A program made the position numbers and the translations under genes. 64,000 bases of DNA, from NCBI RefSeq assembly GCF_009688965.1, contig NZ_AP021875.1, forward strand, positions 4,154,001 through 4,218,000. The letters run 5' to 3'. Positions within the stretch are counted from its first letter, which is position 1; the number at the start of each line of letters is the position of its first letter. This document shows, one piece after another, positions 1-9,434 of this stretch. The notes beneath the pieces were generated by a model. It saw only the letters and a list, made by a program, of their open reading frames with translations, was not told where the DNA came from and ran no database searches. The stretch is from Desulfosarcina widdelii (GTDB lineage Bacteria > Desulfobacterota > Desulfobacteria > Desulfobacterales > Desulfosarcinaceae).

Positions 1-773
1 ATGGTCAAAGCTTCACGCAAAGGGGTGCGGGCCATCTCGACCACCCGCTCGACCAGCACCGGATCCTTTTCCGGCGGAGTGAAAGGCCGCTTTGGGCGGC
101 CGATGGCGGCCTTGAGTTCTTCCTGGATGTCGATCAGGGGCTGGATGGCCTGGTGGCCGAAGAAAATGGCTTCCAGCATGTCCGTTTCGCTGACCACATC
201 ACCGCCGCCTTCCACCATGACCACGCCGGTTCGGGAACCGGCCACAATGATGTTGATGTCGCTTTCCGCCCACTGCGCCAGGGTGGGGTTGGCCACAAAC
301 TGACCGTCGATGCGCCCCACGCGGACATTGGCGATCGGTCCGGCAAAGGGGATGTCCGAAATTTCAAGGGCCGCCGAAGCACCGACCATGGCCAGCATGT
401 CCGGATCGTTTTCCTGATCCATGGACAATACCGTAGCGATGACCTGGGTCTCGTAGCGATAGTCTTTGGGAAACAAAGGACGGATCGGCCGATCGATCAG
501 ACGGGCGGTGAGCGTCTCTTTTTCGCTGGGCCGACCGATCTCCCGGCGGAAGTAATTGCCCGGGATCCGTCCGGCGGCATATACTTTTTCCTGGTACTCT
601 ACGGAAAGCGGCAGGAAATTGGTGTCTCTTACGTCATTGGCGGAAACCACCGTTACCAGAACCACCGTTTCGCCGTATTGAACCACGACCGATCCGGAAG
701 CCTGTTTGGCGACTTTGCCCGCCTGGATGCTCAGGGGTTTGCCCCCGACATCCGCTTTGAATGTATATTCCAT
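1..773 (-). CDS. pnp: Polynucleotide phosphorylase, N-terminal part (cut by window edge)
   Basis: PNPase degrades RNA phosphorolytically from the 3' end and is a degradosome component. The reading frame runs leftward from an ATG at 773 and is still open at base 1, so only about 257 residues of a usual ~700 are present. The visible part is the first RNase PH domain: it starts [20 protein letters not shown] and contains the family segments [15 protein letters not shown] and [11 protein letters not shown]. An AGGAG ribosome site precedes the start. It is the last visible gene of the nusA operon, downstream of rpsO, an order found in many bacteria. Identity is secure; the C-terminal KH and S1 domains lie outside the window. 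Confidence 0.96.
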   Translation of the reverse strand, partial: MEYTFKADVGGKPLSIQAGKVAKQASGSVVVQYGETVVLVTVVSANDVRDTNFLPLSVEYQEKVYAAGRIPGNYFRREIGRPSEKETLTARLIDRPIRPLFPKDYRYETQVIATVLSMDQENDPDMLAMVGASAALEISDIPFAGPIANVRVGRIDGQFVANPTLAQWAESDINIIVAGSRTGVVMVEGGGDVVSETDMLEAIFFGHQAIQPLIDIQEELKAAIGRPKRPFTPPEKDPVLVERVVEMARTPLREALT

Positions 774-914
774 TAGAAGTCTTTCTCCTGATTGAGATTG
801 CGGCAGGGACACCATGGATAGGTGCCGCTGCCTGGCGTCTGCCGATCATGGGCTTGCCAAACGCAGGATGCAGCCCACCGGCACGACCCATGTGTCGTCG
901 GCAGCCGCATCCGC

Positions 915-957
915 AAAAAAACCGGCAGGTAAGATCCGGCAGCGCAACGGCTGCCGG
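915..957 (-). terminator. rpsO-pnp intergenic attenuator with two competing hairpins
   Basis: Read on the minus strand, one CCGGCAG (957-951) is followed by two copies of CTGCCGG (942-936 and 928-922). The second copy is immediately followed by seven T (921-915). Pairing with the near copy gives a compact 8-bp hairpin with no U-tract. Pairing with the far copy gives a terminator-like hairpin ending in U7. The two structures exclude each other. A terminator/processing site between rpsO and pnp is known in Escherichia coli; function here is inferred. Confidence 0.6.
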
Positions 958-968
958 TTGCAATGGCC

Positions 969-1238
969 CTATCGTCGCAGGCCAAGGGTTTCGATGATTG
1001 AACGATACCGCTGGACATCGTTGCGTTTGACGTAGTTGAGCAGTCGACGACGCTTGCCTACCAGCATCAACAGCCCTCGTCGGGAGTGGTGATCTTTTTT
1101 ATGCACCTTCAGATGTTCGGTCAGATAGGTAATTCTATGGGTGAGTAAACCGATCTGAACTTCCGGGGAACCGGTATCGGAATCGTGCTTTTTGTATTTT
1201 TCAATCAATCCTTTTTTGGTTTCTGCTGTATAGGCCAA
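969..1238 (-). CDS. rpsO: 30S ribosomal protein S15
   Basis: An 89-residue protein of exactly the usual S15 length. It has the family segments [27 protein letters not shown] and [12 protein letters not shown]15 binds the central domain of 16S rRNA and often represses its own translation. The start is TTG at 1238, placed 8 nt after a perfect AGGAGG; no ATG gives a better N-terminus. It lies between truB and pnp in the nusA operon. Confidence 0.98.
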   Translation of the reverse strand: MAYTAETKKGLIEKYKKHDSDTGSPEVQIGLLTHRITYLTEHLKVHKKDHHSRRGLLMLVGKRRRLLNYVKRNDVQRYRSIIETLGLRR

Positions 1239-1330
1239 TGTTCCGTCCTCCTTGATTCGTTTGCTGACTATACAAAAACAAATTATCGATTAACTGCTTT
1301 AAATTGATTTACAATTTTTGTTTATTACCT

Positions 1331-2242
1331 TTACGCGGCAAAAACACAACAATAATTATAACTGTCCGGATACCCGGAGTCTCCCAGAACCGCAATCAAA
1401 CGGCCGCTTCGGTCGACGATCTTGAAAAACCCTTCCCGAGATCGTGCGGGGCTCGACGGAAAATCTTCTTTTGAGAGCTTCATGCCATTTGCCACCTTGC
1501 CGGCAAGTCCGTCATCGGCAACCACAGCGGGAATGAAGGGCAAGGCATCGTTCATGCCGATAACCGCCTTTTCCAGCATCCCCCGATCCTTTAGAGCCGC
1601 CAGCGCTTCCGGATTCAAGGCGTCCTCGATGGAGAACCCGCAACTAACTGTCCGCCGCAAGCGTTTCAGATGCCCGCCGCACCCCAATGCATCTCCCATG
1701 TCTGCACAAAGGGTGCGAATGTAGGTCCCCGATGAACAGCTTACCCTGAACCGAACCTCCGGCAGATTCACCTCCAGGATATCCAGGCGGTCGATGCGAA
1801 CCATCCGGGCCGGCTTCTCGATGGCTTCTCCCCGGCGAGCCAGTTTGTAAAGCGGGGTGCCTTCATGTTTCAGCGCCGAATAGACCGGAGGGACCTGAGC
1901 GATCTCGCCGATGAAACGCCCGGCGATTCGGGTGATCGTCGTATCGGTGATTCCCTCCACCGGCTGCTCGGCAACCACTGCTCCGGTCGGATCCTGGGTA
2001 TCTGTCTGTATGCCCAGCCGGAGTACCGCCTCGTAGGTTTTATCCCCTTTTAGAAAGAACCGCGAAAGCCGAGTTGCCCGGTTAAGGCAGCAAACGAGAA
2101 CCCCGGTAGCGAAGGGATCCAACGTTCCCGTATGGCCGGTTTTCCTGGCACCGAACAGCGCCTTGATCCGTGAAACGACCCGGGCCGAGGAGAGGCCATC
2201 CGGCTTGTCCACCACGACGATGCCGTTCAGTTCAGATGGCAT
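1331..2242 (-). CDS. truB: tRNA pseudouridine(55) synthase
   Basis: A 303-residue TruB, which makes pseudouridine 55 in the T-loop of tRNAs. The N-terminus reads NGIVVVDKPDGLSSARVV. The catalytic-loop motif GHTGTLDPFATGVL carries the aspartate nucleophile, and YSALKHEGTPLYKLARRGE follows. The start overlaps the end of nrnA by 16 bases, so the two are probably translationally coupled. About 90 bases with no gene separate it from rpsO. Confidence 0.97.
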   Translation of the reverse strand: MPSELNGIVVVDKPDGLSSARVVSRIKALFGARKTGHTGTLDPFATGVLVCCLNRATRLSRFFLKGDKTYEAVLRLGIQTDTQDPTGAVVAEQPVEGITDTTITRIAGRFIGEIAQVPPVYSALKHEGTPLYKLARRGEAIEKPARMVRIDRLDILEVNLPEVRFRVSCSSGTYIRTLCADMGDALGCGGHLKRLRRTVSCGFSIEDALNPEALAALKDRGMLEKAVIGMNDALPFIPAVVADDGLAGKVANGMKLSKEDFPSSPARSREGFFKIVDRSGRLIAVLGDSGYPDSYNYCCVFAA

Positions 2243-3222
2243 TTCTCGCTGATACCGTCAGACAGGCCGTAAATAATACGCTTCAACTCAGGCAGACTGG
2301 ACTCCATGGAAAACCCGGCCGCCCCGGCGTGCCCCCCGCCTCCGAAACCCGATGCAATTCGGGCGACATCTACACTGCCGTCCGAACGCAGGCTCACATG
2401 GAATCGTTTTCGGGAATCTTGAGAATTAACGCCATTTTCCAGTTCGTGAATCAGGGCGGCAACTTTCACATCCTGAATTCGACGGGCATAGTTGATCAGA
2501 CCGTCGGCATCTTCGGACTGTGTGCCTGTCTCGGCAAACATCTCACGGGTCACCGTCATGATCGACAAATAACCGTTGTTGGATATCTCGATGGAATCCA
2601 AGGCCAGGTTGAGAAGTTTAATCCGTCCCAGCGAATAGGTACCGTAAACGTGCCGGGCCACCGATGAGGGGTCCACGCCCCTGGCCACCATGGCCTCGCA
2701 AATGGCAAAGGCCGTCCGGTTGGTATTCGAGAACCGGAAGGATCCCGTGTCACTTAAAATACCGGTATAGATGGCCGTGGCCATGGCGGTGTCCACGTCA
2801 AGACCCATGGCCTGAACCAGCCGGTAAATGATTTCACAGGTGGCACAGGCATTGACGTCCACCAGTTGATGCTGCCCGAATCGGGTATTGGTAATGTGAT
2901 GGTCGATGTTGATCACCACTGGTATCGCACCGACCCGCTTCGCCTCGACCCCGACCCGGCTCAGGTCGCCGCAGTCCAGCACGACGGCCGTATCGAAACG
3001 TTCAGGGTCGCAAAGCTGCTTTTGAATACGATCCACCGAGGGCAGAAAGCGATAGACAGCAGGGATGGAACTTTCGTTGTAAAGATTGACTTCGCAGCCT
3101 AAGCTTTCCAACACGATCCCCATGGCCAGCAGGGAACCGATGGCATCGCCGTCCGGATTGACGTGGGATGCCAAAAGTGCGCGTCTACTGTTTTTCAGGT
3201 GTTGGATAATGTTTTTCATCAT
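2227..3222 (-). CDS. nrnA: DHH-family phosphoesterase, NrnA-like (nanoRNase / pAp phosphatase)
   Basis: A 331-residue DHH/DHHA1 protein. It shows NPDGDAIGS near residue 22, the eponymous INIDHHITN near residue 106 and the C-terminal substrate loop GFGGGGHAGAAGF. Members of this family hydrolyse 2-5 nt RNAs, 3'-phosphoadenosine 5'-phosphate, or in some groups cyclic dinucleotides; the sequence does not say which. It overlaps both rbfA (upstream, 38 nt) and truB (downstream). This position between rbfA and truB is common in Firmicutes and deltaproteobacterial groups. Confidence 0.93.
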   Translation of the reverse strand: MMKNIIQHLKNSRRALLASHVNPDGDAIGSLLAMGIVLESLGCEVNLYNESSIPAVYRFLPSVDRIQKQLCDPERFDTAVVLDCGDLSRVGVEAKRVGAIPVVINIDHHITNTRFGQHQLVDVNACATCEIIYRLVQAMGLDVDTAMATAIYTGILSDTGSFRFSNTNRTAFAICEAMVARGVDPSSVARHVYGTYSLGRIKLLNLALDSIEISNNGYLSIMTVTREMFAETGTQSEDADGLINYARRIQDVKVAALIHELENGVNSQDSRKRFHVSLRSDGSVDVARIASGFGGGGHAGAAGFSMESSLPELKRIIYGLSDGISEKCHLN

Positions 3223-3571
3223 CGCTTCTTAAGGTTTTCAGTACCCGTTCGATGTGGGCGCCATAGTCAAAAGAGGCGTCGTAGAAAAACTTCAACTCCG
3301 GCATGTACCGAAGGCCCAGTTCTCTTGCCAGCTCCCGCTTGATAAATCCCTTGGCACTTTCGAATCCTGCCGTCAAATCCCGCTGGTCATGTTTGCCGTC
3401 ATGGGCGGCAAAATAAACCTTGGCGATCCTAAGATCCTTGCTCATGGTCACCCCGGTAATGGTGGCCTGGGCCAGCCGCGGGTCGCTAACCCCTTTCAGG
3501 ATCAGATCGGAAAGAACCTTTTTGACCTGGCCGCCGACTCGTTCGGCTCGATTGAATGATCTTGCTACCAC
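3185..3571 (-). CDS. rbfA: 30S ribosome-binding factor A
   Basis: A 128-residue RbfA, a KH-like assembly factor of the small subunit. It begins VARSFNRAERVGGQVKKVLS and keeps DPRLAQATITGVTMSKDLRIAKVYF and the closing stretch MPELKFFYDASFDYGAHIE. The start is GTG at 3571. The 3' end overlaps nrnA by 38 nt. The tail after residue 115 (rich in D, E, K, P) is not conserved in the family. Confidence 0.96.
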   Translation of the reverse strand: MVARSFNRAERVGGQVKKVLSDLILKGVSDPRLAQATITGVTMSKDLRIAKVYFAAHDGKHDQRDLTAGFESAKGFIKRELARELGLRYMPELKFFYDASFDYGAHIERVLKTLRSDDEKHYPTPEKQ

Positions 3572-3635
3572 GGTTGTACCACCATCGACCCGCGAACCGG
3601 ATCGTCACTTTCGTTGGGTTGCCGAAACTTTCGGT

Positions 3636-3923
3636 TCACAGCGAAATGATCTCCATCTGGGTGTCGATCATTTCCGCCAATCCGAGATCCTCGGCGAAAT
3701 TAAACAATTTGTCCAGTTTGGCATTGATCGTCCGGCGGTCGCTGCCCACGAGGCCGACACCGATTACGGCCCGCTGGTAAATGTCGTTGTCATCCACTTC
3801 GGCAACCGATGCGTTGAAATGGTTGCGAATGCGGGCGACGATTGCTTTGACCACCTTGCGTTTGCCTTTCAGGGACCTGCAATCGTGAATCCTGAAGATC
3901 ATGCACCCGACGCCGACAACCAT
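3636..3923 (-). CDS. DUF503 (YlxP-like) protein
   Basis: A 95-residue protein of the DUF503 family: MVVGVGCMIFRIHDCRSLKG at the start, then KGKRKVVKAIVARIRNHFNASVAEV, QRAVIGVG and a short C-terminal helix. The family is usually encoded between infB and rbfA, as here, which suggests a role in translation or ribosome assembly, but the biochemical function is unknown. It starts 8 nt after the infB stop codon. Family assignment is confident. Confidence 0.9.
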   Translation of the reverse strand: MVVGVGCMIFRIHDCRSLKGKRKVVKAIVARIRNHFNASVAEVDDNDIYQRAVIGVGLVGSDRRTINAKLDKLFNFAEDLGLAEMIDTQMEIISL

Positions 3924-3931
3924 CGGAGCGC

Positions 3932-6691
3932 CTACTCCACTTCGGGTCGGATTTCTTCGACATAGTAACTTTCGATTACGTCTCCGACCTTGATGTCATT
4001 GTAATTTTCGATGCCGATGCCGCATTCGTAACCGGATTGAACCTCCTTTACGTCGTCCTTGAAGCGCCGGAGGCTGCCGTTCTTGCCTTCATAGGTAACG
4101 ATGCCGTCCCTGAGAAGCCGCATCTGGTGGCCGCGTTGAATCTTTCCATCGGTTACATAACAGCCGGCGATGGTGCCCACCTTGGGCACATGGAAGGTCT
4201 GGCGCACCTCTGCGCGGCCAGTCACCCGCTCTTCGTAGATCGATTCCATCATGCCGACGATGGCATCCTTGACCTCTTTGATGACATTGTAGATCACGTT
4301 GTGGAACCGCATGTCCACGTTTTCCTCGGCGGCCAGTTCCTGCACCTTGGCATTGGGCCGCACATTGAATCCAATGATAATGGCATTGGATACTGCGGCC
4401 AGAGAAATGTCCGACTCGGTAATGGTACCGGTGGCGGCGTGAACCACATTGATGCTGACCTCGTCATTGGAAAGCTTGACCAGCGAATCCCGCAGGGCCT
4501 CGATGGAGCCGTCCACATCGGCGCGGATAATAAGGTTGAGGTCTTTGACCTCTCCTTTTTGCATCTTTTCGAACAGCCCCTCCAGGCTGAGCCGGTTGGT
4601 TTTGGCCAGTTCCTTGGAACGCTGCTTCTGGATGCGGTGCTGGCTCACCTGGCGGGCGTCCTTCTCGTCGGCCAGGGCCACCAGTTCGTCACCGGCCATG
4701 GGCACACCGGACAGTCCCACGATCTCCACCGGCATGGAGGGACCGGCGGATTCCACCGTACGACCCAAGTCATCCTGAAGTACGCGGATCTTGCCGTAGT
4801 GCATACCGCAGACAACCGAATCGCCGGCTCGCAGGGTGCCTTCCTGAACCAGTACCGTGGCCACGGGGCCACGCCCCGAATCCAGCTTGGCTTCGACGAC
4901 ATGCCCGCTGGCCAGTTTGTCCGGGTTGGCCTTGAGTTCCAGAATTTCCGCCTGCAGCAGAATCATCTCGAGCAGTTCGTCGATGCCTGTATTTTGTTTG
5001 GCCGACACCATGACGAAAATGGCATCGCCGCCCCAGGCTTCTGGAACCAGGCCGTGTTCACTGAGTTCGCGCTGAACCCGGTCCGGATCGGCATCGGGCT
5101 TGTCCATTTTGTTGACGGCCACGATGATCGGCACGCCGGACGCTTTGGAGTGATTGATCGCCTCCACGGTCTGGGGCATCACCCCGTCGTCGGCGGCAAC
5201 CACGAGAACGACGATGTCGGTCACTTTGGCGCCGCGGGAACGCATAGCCGAAAAGGCCTCGTGGCCGGGGGTGTCCAGAAAGGCGATTACGCCCTTATCG
5301 GTTTGGACATGATAGGCCCCGATATGCTGGGTGATGCCGCCGGCTTCGCCCTCGGTCACGCGGGTCTTGCGAATCACGTCCAAAAGGGATGTCTTGCCGT
5401 GATCGACATGGCCCATGATGGTCACCACGGGGGGACGGGCAGCCAGCTTTTCAGGGTCGTCTTCCGTCGTTTTCTTGAGGATCACCTCTTCTTCGAAGGA
5501 GGCCTTTTCCACTTCGTATCCAAACTCGCCGGCCACCAGCACCGCGGTATCGTAGTCAATGGTCTGGTTGACCGTCGCCATGACACCCATGCCCATCAGC
5601 TTGACGATCATTTCGTTGGCCTTGATACCCATACGTTTGGCCAGCTCCGACAATACGATGGTTTCATCGACCTTCACCCGCCGTTTGATGGCTTTGGCGG
5701 TGGTGATCTGGGTCTTCTGGCCCGGAGGCATGGACTTCAGCTTGCTTCCCTTGCGGCCCTTGCGCCCGCGTTTACCGCTGTAAAGCGCGGCTCCCTCAAC
5801 AATCTCCCGCTTGCGGAAACCACCTTTTTTACCATAGCGCGGGGCTTCGCCGTCTTTTTTCCGCCAACCTTTCTTTTTCTTCTCTTTTGCGGAAGCCGGG
5901 GGTTGATCAGGCTCAGGCTTCGTGGGGTGTAGCTGCGAAGGGAGCCCGGTCGGTACAACGCGCGGCGACGGTTTCGTGGGCGGCGGCACCGGATGGGTCG
6001 GCAGTTTGATAATCTTGGCCGCCGCTTCCTTCTTGGCCTTCTTGGTTTTGACCGACGGGGCTTTCGGCTCCTTGACCTCGGGCGGCGGCTCGGCAACCGG
6101 CTGTTCCTCCGTCGGCTCGGCCGGGAAGGCTTTTGTTTCCTCGACCGGCGGTTCTTCGGCAGCAGGAGCCTCCGGTTTCGGCGGTCCGGCAACTTCCGGC
6201 TCGGCGGCAGTCTCGGAAGACTCTTCCGGCGCGACCTCCTGCACCTCGGGTTCGACAGCCTCAGGTGGCGCCTCGGGAGTCTCCACTTTGGGTTTGGATA
6301 TAATTTTGGCGGATTCCGCAGGCTTCCGCTTCTTGATCACCGGTTTTTTCTCGGTCGGAGCCTTGGCTGTTTCCGGTTCCGGAGCCATCTCTTTCTGTTC
6401 CACCGGGGGGGATTCCGGCACTTCGGCAGAAACGGTCTCGGGTTCGGGGGTCTCCGGTTCTTGGGGCACAACAACCTTGCGCCGGCGAATCACAGTGGGT
6501 CGTACACGCTTTTCCTCAAGCTGATCGTCCTTGGCGCCGAAAAGAACCGACTTGATTTTGGCCACCACATCTTCGTCCAGAGAACTCATATGACTGTTCA
6601 CTTCGATATCAAGGTCCCTGATCTTGTCCAGGAGTTCCCTGTTCGTCATGTTCAGTTCTCTGGCAAATTCATATACTCTGATTTTTGCCAT
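3932..6691 (-). CDS. infB: Translation initiation factor IF-2
   Basis: A 919-residue IF-2, the GTPase that brings fMet-tRNA to the 30S subunit. It begins with an IF2_N segment ([20 protein letters not shown]). Residues ~75-330 form a long low-complexity Pro/Glu/Lys/Ala linker. A second IF2_N segment follows near 350, then the G domain with [12 protein letters not shown] near residue 425, DTPGHEAF and NKMDKPDAD, and domains II-IV. The start ATG at 6691 follows a G-rich ribosome site. Long antisense open frames here arise from the linker's composition. Confidence 0.98.
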   Translation of the reverse strand: MAKIRVYEFARELNMTNRELLDKIRDLDIEVNSHMSSLDEDVVAKIKSVLFGAKDDQLEEKRVRPTVIRRRKVVVPQEPETPEPETVSAEVPESPPVEQKEMAPEPETAKAPTEKKPVIKKRKPAESAKIISKPKVETPEAPPEAVEPEVQEVAPEESSETAAEPEVAGPPKPEAPAAEEPPVEETKAFPAEPTEEQPVAEPPPEVKEPKAPSVKTKKAKKEAAAKIIKLPTHPVPPPTKPSPRVVPTGLPSQLHPTKPEPDQPPASAKEKKKKGWRKKDGEAPRYGKKGGFRKREIVEGAALYSGKRGRKGRKGSKLKSMPPGQKTQITTAKAIKRRVKVDETIVLSELAKRMGIKANEMIVKLMGMGVMATVNQTIDYDTAVLVAGEFGYEVEKASFEEEVILKKTTEDDPEKLAARPPVVTIMGHVDHGKTSLLDVIRKTRVTEGEAGGITQHIGAYHVQTDKGVIAFLDTPGHEAFSAMRSRGAKVTDIVVLVVAADDGVMPQTVEAINHSKASGVPIIVAVNKMDKPDADPDRVQRELSEHGLVPEAWGGDAIFVMVSAKQNTGIDELLEMILLQAEILELKANPDKLASGHVVEAKLDSGRGPVATVLVQEGTLRAGDSVVCGMHYGKIRVLQDDLGRTVESAGPSMPVEIVGLSGVPMAGDELVALADEKDARQVSQHRIQKQRSKELAKTNRLSLEGLFEKMQKGEVKDLNLIIRADVDGSIEALRDSLVKLSNDEVSINVVHAATGTITESDISLAAVSNAIIIGFNVRPNAKVQELAAEENVDMRFHNVIYNVIKEVKDAIVGMMESIYEERVTGRAEVRQTFHVPKVGTIAGCYVTDGKIQRGHQMRLLRDGIVTYEGKNGSLRRFKDDVKEVQSGYECGIGIENYNDIKVGDVIESYYVEEIRPEVE

Positions 6692-6757
6692 CCATTCCCC
6701 CCAAACTCTTAATTACGCCGTTTTCGCTCTGTTGCAATCTCCGCACACCCTGATCCG

Positions 6758-8161
6758 TTACGGGGTATCTTCCGAAGCAGTCTTGTCGGAATCGGAGGCT
6801 TCATTGGATTCATCCGCAGGCGTTTCCGCCTGAACCTCGTCGCCCCCTTCCTCTTCGGGTTGTTCCGATTCTTCCGCTACGCGGGCTTCGTCTTCCAGGC
6901 GCTGTTTTTCGGCCGCTTCAGCCGCTTCGATAACGTACTGCCTCGCACTTTCCAGCAGCACCGGCGCTTTCTCCTGTCCGATGCCGCGGATTTCAACCAA
7001 CTCCTCAACGCTGGATTCGGCCAGCTCTTCCGCCGAATAGATCCCCTTGTCAAAAAATGCATCGGCCAGACCGGCACCGACTCCGGGGATGTTGACCAGA
7101 GATTCGTAGCCGAGCTTCATCATTTCGTCATATTTGGATTCGGAATTGACATCCAGATGCCATCCGGTGAGTTTCGAAGCCAATCGCACATTCTGGCCCC
7201 GCTTGCCGATGGCAACCGAAAGAAACTCGTCCGGGACGATCACTTCCATGGCATTATTTTGTTCGTCGATGATCACCCTGGATATTTCCGCAGGAGCCAA
7301 GGCATTGCAAACATACTTGGCCGCATCCACATGCCAGGTGATGATATCGATCTTCTCTCCACGAAGTTCCTGAACGACATTTTGCACACGGCTGCCTTTC
7401 ATGCCGACGCAGGCGCCGACCGGGTCGATATCGGAATCGTGGGAAGATACGGCAAACTTGGCCCTGCTTCCCGGCTCCCTGGCGGCCCCCTTGACTTCCA
7501 CGATCCCCTCGCTGATTTCGGGAACTTCCGTCTTGAACAGGTTGATCAACAACTCGGGATGCGTCCGCGAAAGAACGATCTGAGGACCGCGGGTATCGTA
7601 AAGCACATCCAGAATCAGGGCCCGAATCCGGTCTCCCCGCCGGTAATTTTCGCGGGGGATCTGCTCCCGCGTGGGTAAAATGGCCTCGGTCGTACCCAGA
7701 TTGACGATAATGTTGCCACGGTCCACCCGCTGAACAATACCGTTGATGACTTCGCCCTTGCGGTCGATGTAGCTGGAGTAAACCGCATCCCGCTCCGCAT
7801 CTTTCATCTTCTGGATAATCACCTGTTTGGCCGACTGTGCGGCAATGCGTCCAAAGGTGGAGGTGTCCATCTTGGTGCCGAGGCTGTCGCCGACCTCGCA
7901 GTCGGGATCGAGCTTGCGCCCTTCCTCGAGGCCGATCTGCAGATCCGGCTCGGTCACTTCCTGTACCACCTCTTTAAACTGGAAAACCTCGATCTCACCC
8001 GTGTCGGGGCTGTACTGGGCCTCGATATCGACCTTGCTGCCGAATTTTTTCCTGGCAGCTGAACGTAGCGCCTCTTCCAGGGCACGGATCAAAATCTCCA
8101 CATCGATGCCCTTGTCCCGGCTTACCTGCTCCACCACGCGTTTGATATCTGCTATAAACAT
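6758..8161 (-). CDS. nusA: Transcription termination/antitermination factor NusA
   Basis: A 467-residue NusA that binds RNA polymerase and modulates pausing, termination and antitermination. It has the N-terminal polymerase-binding domain (to ~125), an S1 domain (GIVQRVDRGNIIVNLG), two KH domains (DPVGACVGMKGSRVQNVVQE and VAIGKRGQNVRLASKLTGW) and a helix-hairpin-helix region (LVNIPGVGAGLADAFF). An acidic tail follows. The ATG overlaps the rimP stop as TGATG. Confidence 0.98.
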   Translation of the reverse strand: MFIADIKRVVEQVSRDKGIDVEILIRALEEALRSAARKKFGSKVDIEAQYSPDTGEIEVFQFKEVVQEVTEPDLQIGLEEGRKLDPDCEVGDSLGTKMDTSTFGRIAAQSAKQVIIQKMKDAERDAVYSSYIDRKGEVINGIVQRVDRGNIIVNLGTTEAILPTREQIPRENYRRGDRIRALILDVLYDTRGPQIVLSRTHPELLINLFKTEVPEISEGIVEVKGAAREPGSRAKFAVSSHDSDIDPVGACVGMKGSRVQNVVQELRGEKIDIITWHVDAAKYVCNALAPAEISRVIIDEQNNAMEVIVPDEFLSVAIGKRGQNVRLASKLTGWHLDVNSESKYDEMMKLGYESLVNIPGVGAGLADAFFDKGIYSAEELAESSVEELVEIRGIGQEKAPVLLESARQYVIEAAEAAEKQRLEDEARVAEESEQPEEEGGDEVQAETPADESNEASDSDKTASEDTP

Positions 8162-8712
8162 CAGTGTTCTCCGTTAAAATTAATCAGCCGCGCCCTTAGA
8201 ATATCGTTGAAATCAAGATGGACAATCCCGTCATCCATCTTTAATTGAATCTTGCCTTCGACAACACCTTCCAGCACGCCGGTAAAATTTTTGCGGCCGT
8301 CAACGGGCGTCGACACACGAATCCTGGCCCGCTGGCCCGAGAACCTTCGATAATCCTCGAGTTTGCCCATCGGGCGGTCAACTCCCGGCGAAGAAACCTC
8401 CAGGCGATAGGGAGGAAGATCGTCGGCATGCACGTCCAACAAGTCGTCCAACTGGCGGCTGATATCGACGCAGTCGTCCAGGGTGACCCCTGTCGGCTTG
8501 TCCAGGTAGATGCGCAGGGTAACCCCTCCCGGCTCCCGCTGATATTCCACGTGGACCAGCTCCAGTCCTTCGCTTTGGCACAATGGCTCCGCCAGGCGGG
8601 TGACCGTGTCTACAACCCCCTGCCGGCGCTTGCGCGCTTCGGTGTCCAAAGGAAAATGGGCCGCCTTCTTCTCCCGGAACTTCGATTTTCGCTTGTGGCC
8701 ACGCTTGGCCAT
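8161..8712 (-). CDS. rimP: Ribosome maturation factor RimP
   Basis: A 183-residue RimP, needed for 30S maturation. The N-terminus is an unusually basic extension (MAKRGHKRKSKFREKKAAHF) of about 25 residues before the family core begins. The core has LVHVEYQREPGGVTLRIYLD, VTLDDCVDISRQLDDLLD and YRLEVSSPGVDRP. Its ribosome site is weak (GGTGG), and a strong terminator hairpin ends only 12 nt upstream. It is the first protein gene of the nusA operon. Confidence 0.95.
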   Translation of the reverse strand: MAKRGHKRKSKFREKKAAHFPLDTEARKRRQGVVDTVTRLAEPLCQSEGLELVHVEYQREPGGVTLRIYLDKPTGVTLDDCVDISRQLDDLLDVHADDLPPYRLEVSSPGVDRPMGKLEDYRRFSGQRARIRVSTPVDGRKNFTGVLEGVVEGKIQLKMDDGIVHLDFNDILRARLINFNGEH

Positions 8713-8723
8713 TTCGCCACCAA

Positions 8724-8755
8724 CAAAAAAACAAAAACGGGCGAACAGCCCGTTT
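8724..8755 (-). terminator. Intrinsic terminator between tRNA-Gly and rimP
   Basis: On the minus strand AAACGGGC (8755-8748) pairs with GCCCGTTT (8742-8735) across a 5-nt loop. T-rich sequence follows, including seven T at 8730-8724. It would end the tRNA transcript, but it lies 12 nt before the rimP start, so it may also act as a read-through control point for the whole nusA operon. Confidence 0.85.
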
Positions 8756-8871
8756 CCAAGTTACCACCGAATTATGGATACCGTTACTTACCAGTCCATA
8801 AAACCACGCCAGGCGGAAAATCCGCTTTTCTTCCAGCAACAGCCCTGGAAAAGACGAAACCGGACTTGAAA

Positions 8872-8947
8872 TGGAGCGGGCAACGAGATTCGAACTCGCG
8901 ACACCAAGCTTGGGAAGCTTGTACTCTACCAACTGAGCTATGCCCGC
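8872..8947 (-). tRNA. tRNA-Gly, anticodon CCC
   Basis: A complete 76-nt cloverleaf on the minus strand. The acceptor stem is GCGGGCA/TGCCCGC. The D-arm GCTCAGTTGGTAGAGT is normal. The anticodon stem CAAGC/GCTTG encloses the loop TTCCCAA, giving anticodon CCC (codon GGG). The T-arm is GAGTTCGAATCTC. The discriminator is U, usual for glycine, and CCA is encoded. It lies before rimP-nusA, the place held by an initiator tRNA gene (metY) in Escherichia coli. Confidence 0.96.
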
Positions 8948-8961
8948 TCACCAAAATATTG

Positions 8962-8990
8962 TCATTAAGGCAAATAAATGCCTCTGTCAA
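8962..8990 (-). promoter_or_regulatory. Sigma-70-type promoter for tRNA-Gly
   Basis: On the minus strand TTGACA (8990-8985), a 17-nt spacer and TAATGA (8967-8962) form a near-consensus promoter. Transcription would begin about 7-8 nt before the tRNA 5' end. Because I see no comparably good promoter directly before rimP, this may also drive the nusA operon by read-through. Confidence 0.75.
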
Positions 8991-9018
8991 TCTTTTTCTA
9001 CAAGCAAGGGAACCGTTT

Positions 9019-9387
9019 TTAACGACTCGACGCGTCGATCATCTTCCGAATACGAATTAATTCTTCCCTGATTTCGGAAATTGCCGGAGGCGCTTTTGCC
9101 GTCGGCTTTCCTTTCGGACTACCGGTCTTGCGCTTTAAATGCTGCCGGGCCCCTTCGATGGTGAATTTTCTCTCGTAGAGCAGGTGTTTGATCCGTAATA
9201 CCAGCGCCACATCCTGCTTGCGGTACATCCGCTGACCCGCCCGGGTCCGCTTGGGTTTGATCTGCTTGAACTCCGTTTCCCAAAACCGCAGCACATAGGG
9301 AGGGACATCGACGATGTCGCTTACTTCGCCGATCCTGAAGTAAAATTTGTCAGGTATTTGGGGTACACCGTGAGCATCTTCTTGCAT
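9019..9387 (-). CDS. MerR-family DNA-binding protein
   Basis: A small MerR-type regulator of about 122 residues. The helix-turn-helix is FYFRIGEVSDIVDVPPYVLR, followed by the MerR wing FWETEFKQIKPKRTRAGQRMYRKQDV. There is no long effector domain and no metal-binding cysteines. Such genes commonly follow pheT, often with an ihfA gene between; no ihfA is present here. The ATG at 9387 is preferred over a TTG at 9402, though neither has a strong ribosome site. Target unknown. Confidence 0.85.
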   Translation of the reverse strand: MQEDAHGVPQIPDKFYFRIGEVSDIVDVPPYVLRFWETEFKQIKPKRTRAGQRMYRKQDVALVLRIKHLLYERKFTIEGARQHLKRKTGSPKGKPTAKAPPAISEIREELIRIRKMIDASSR

Positions 9388-9434
9388 CGGTATTGTCCAC
9401 AATGGTCGAAGCGCTGCCGGTGGTACACGCCGGG

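Noticed and set aside
4037-5932. A 631-codon plus-strand frame opposite infB
   Set aside because: Low-complexity His/Gly/Leu composition with no motif; produced by the codon bias of infB on the other strand.
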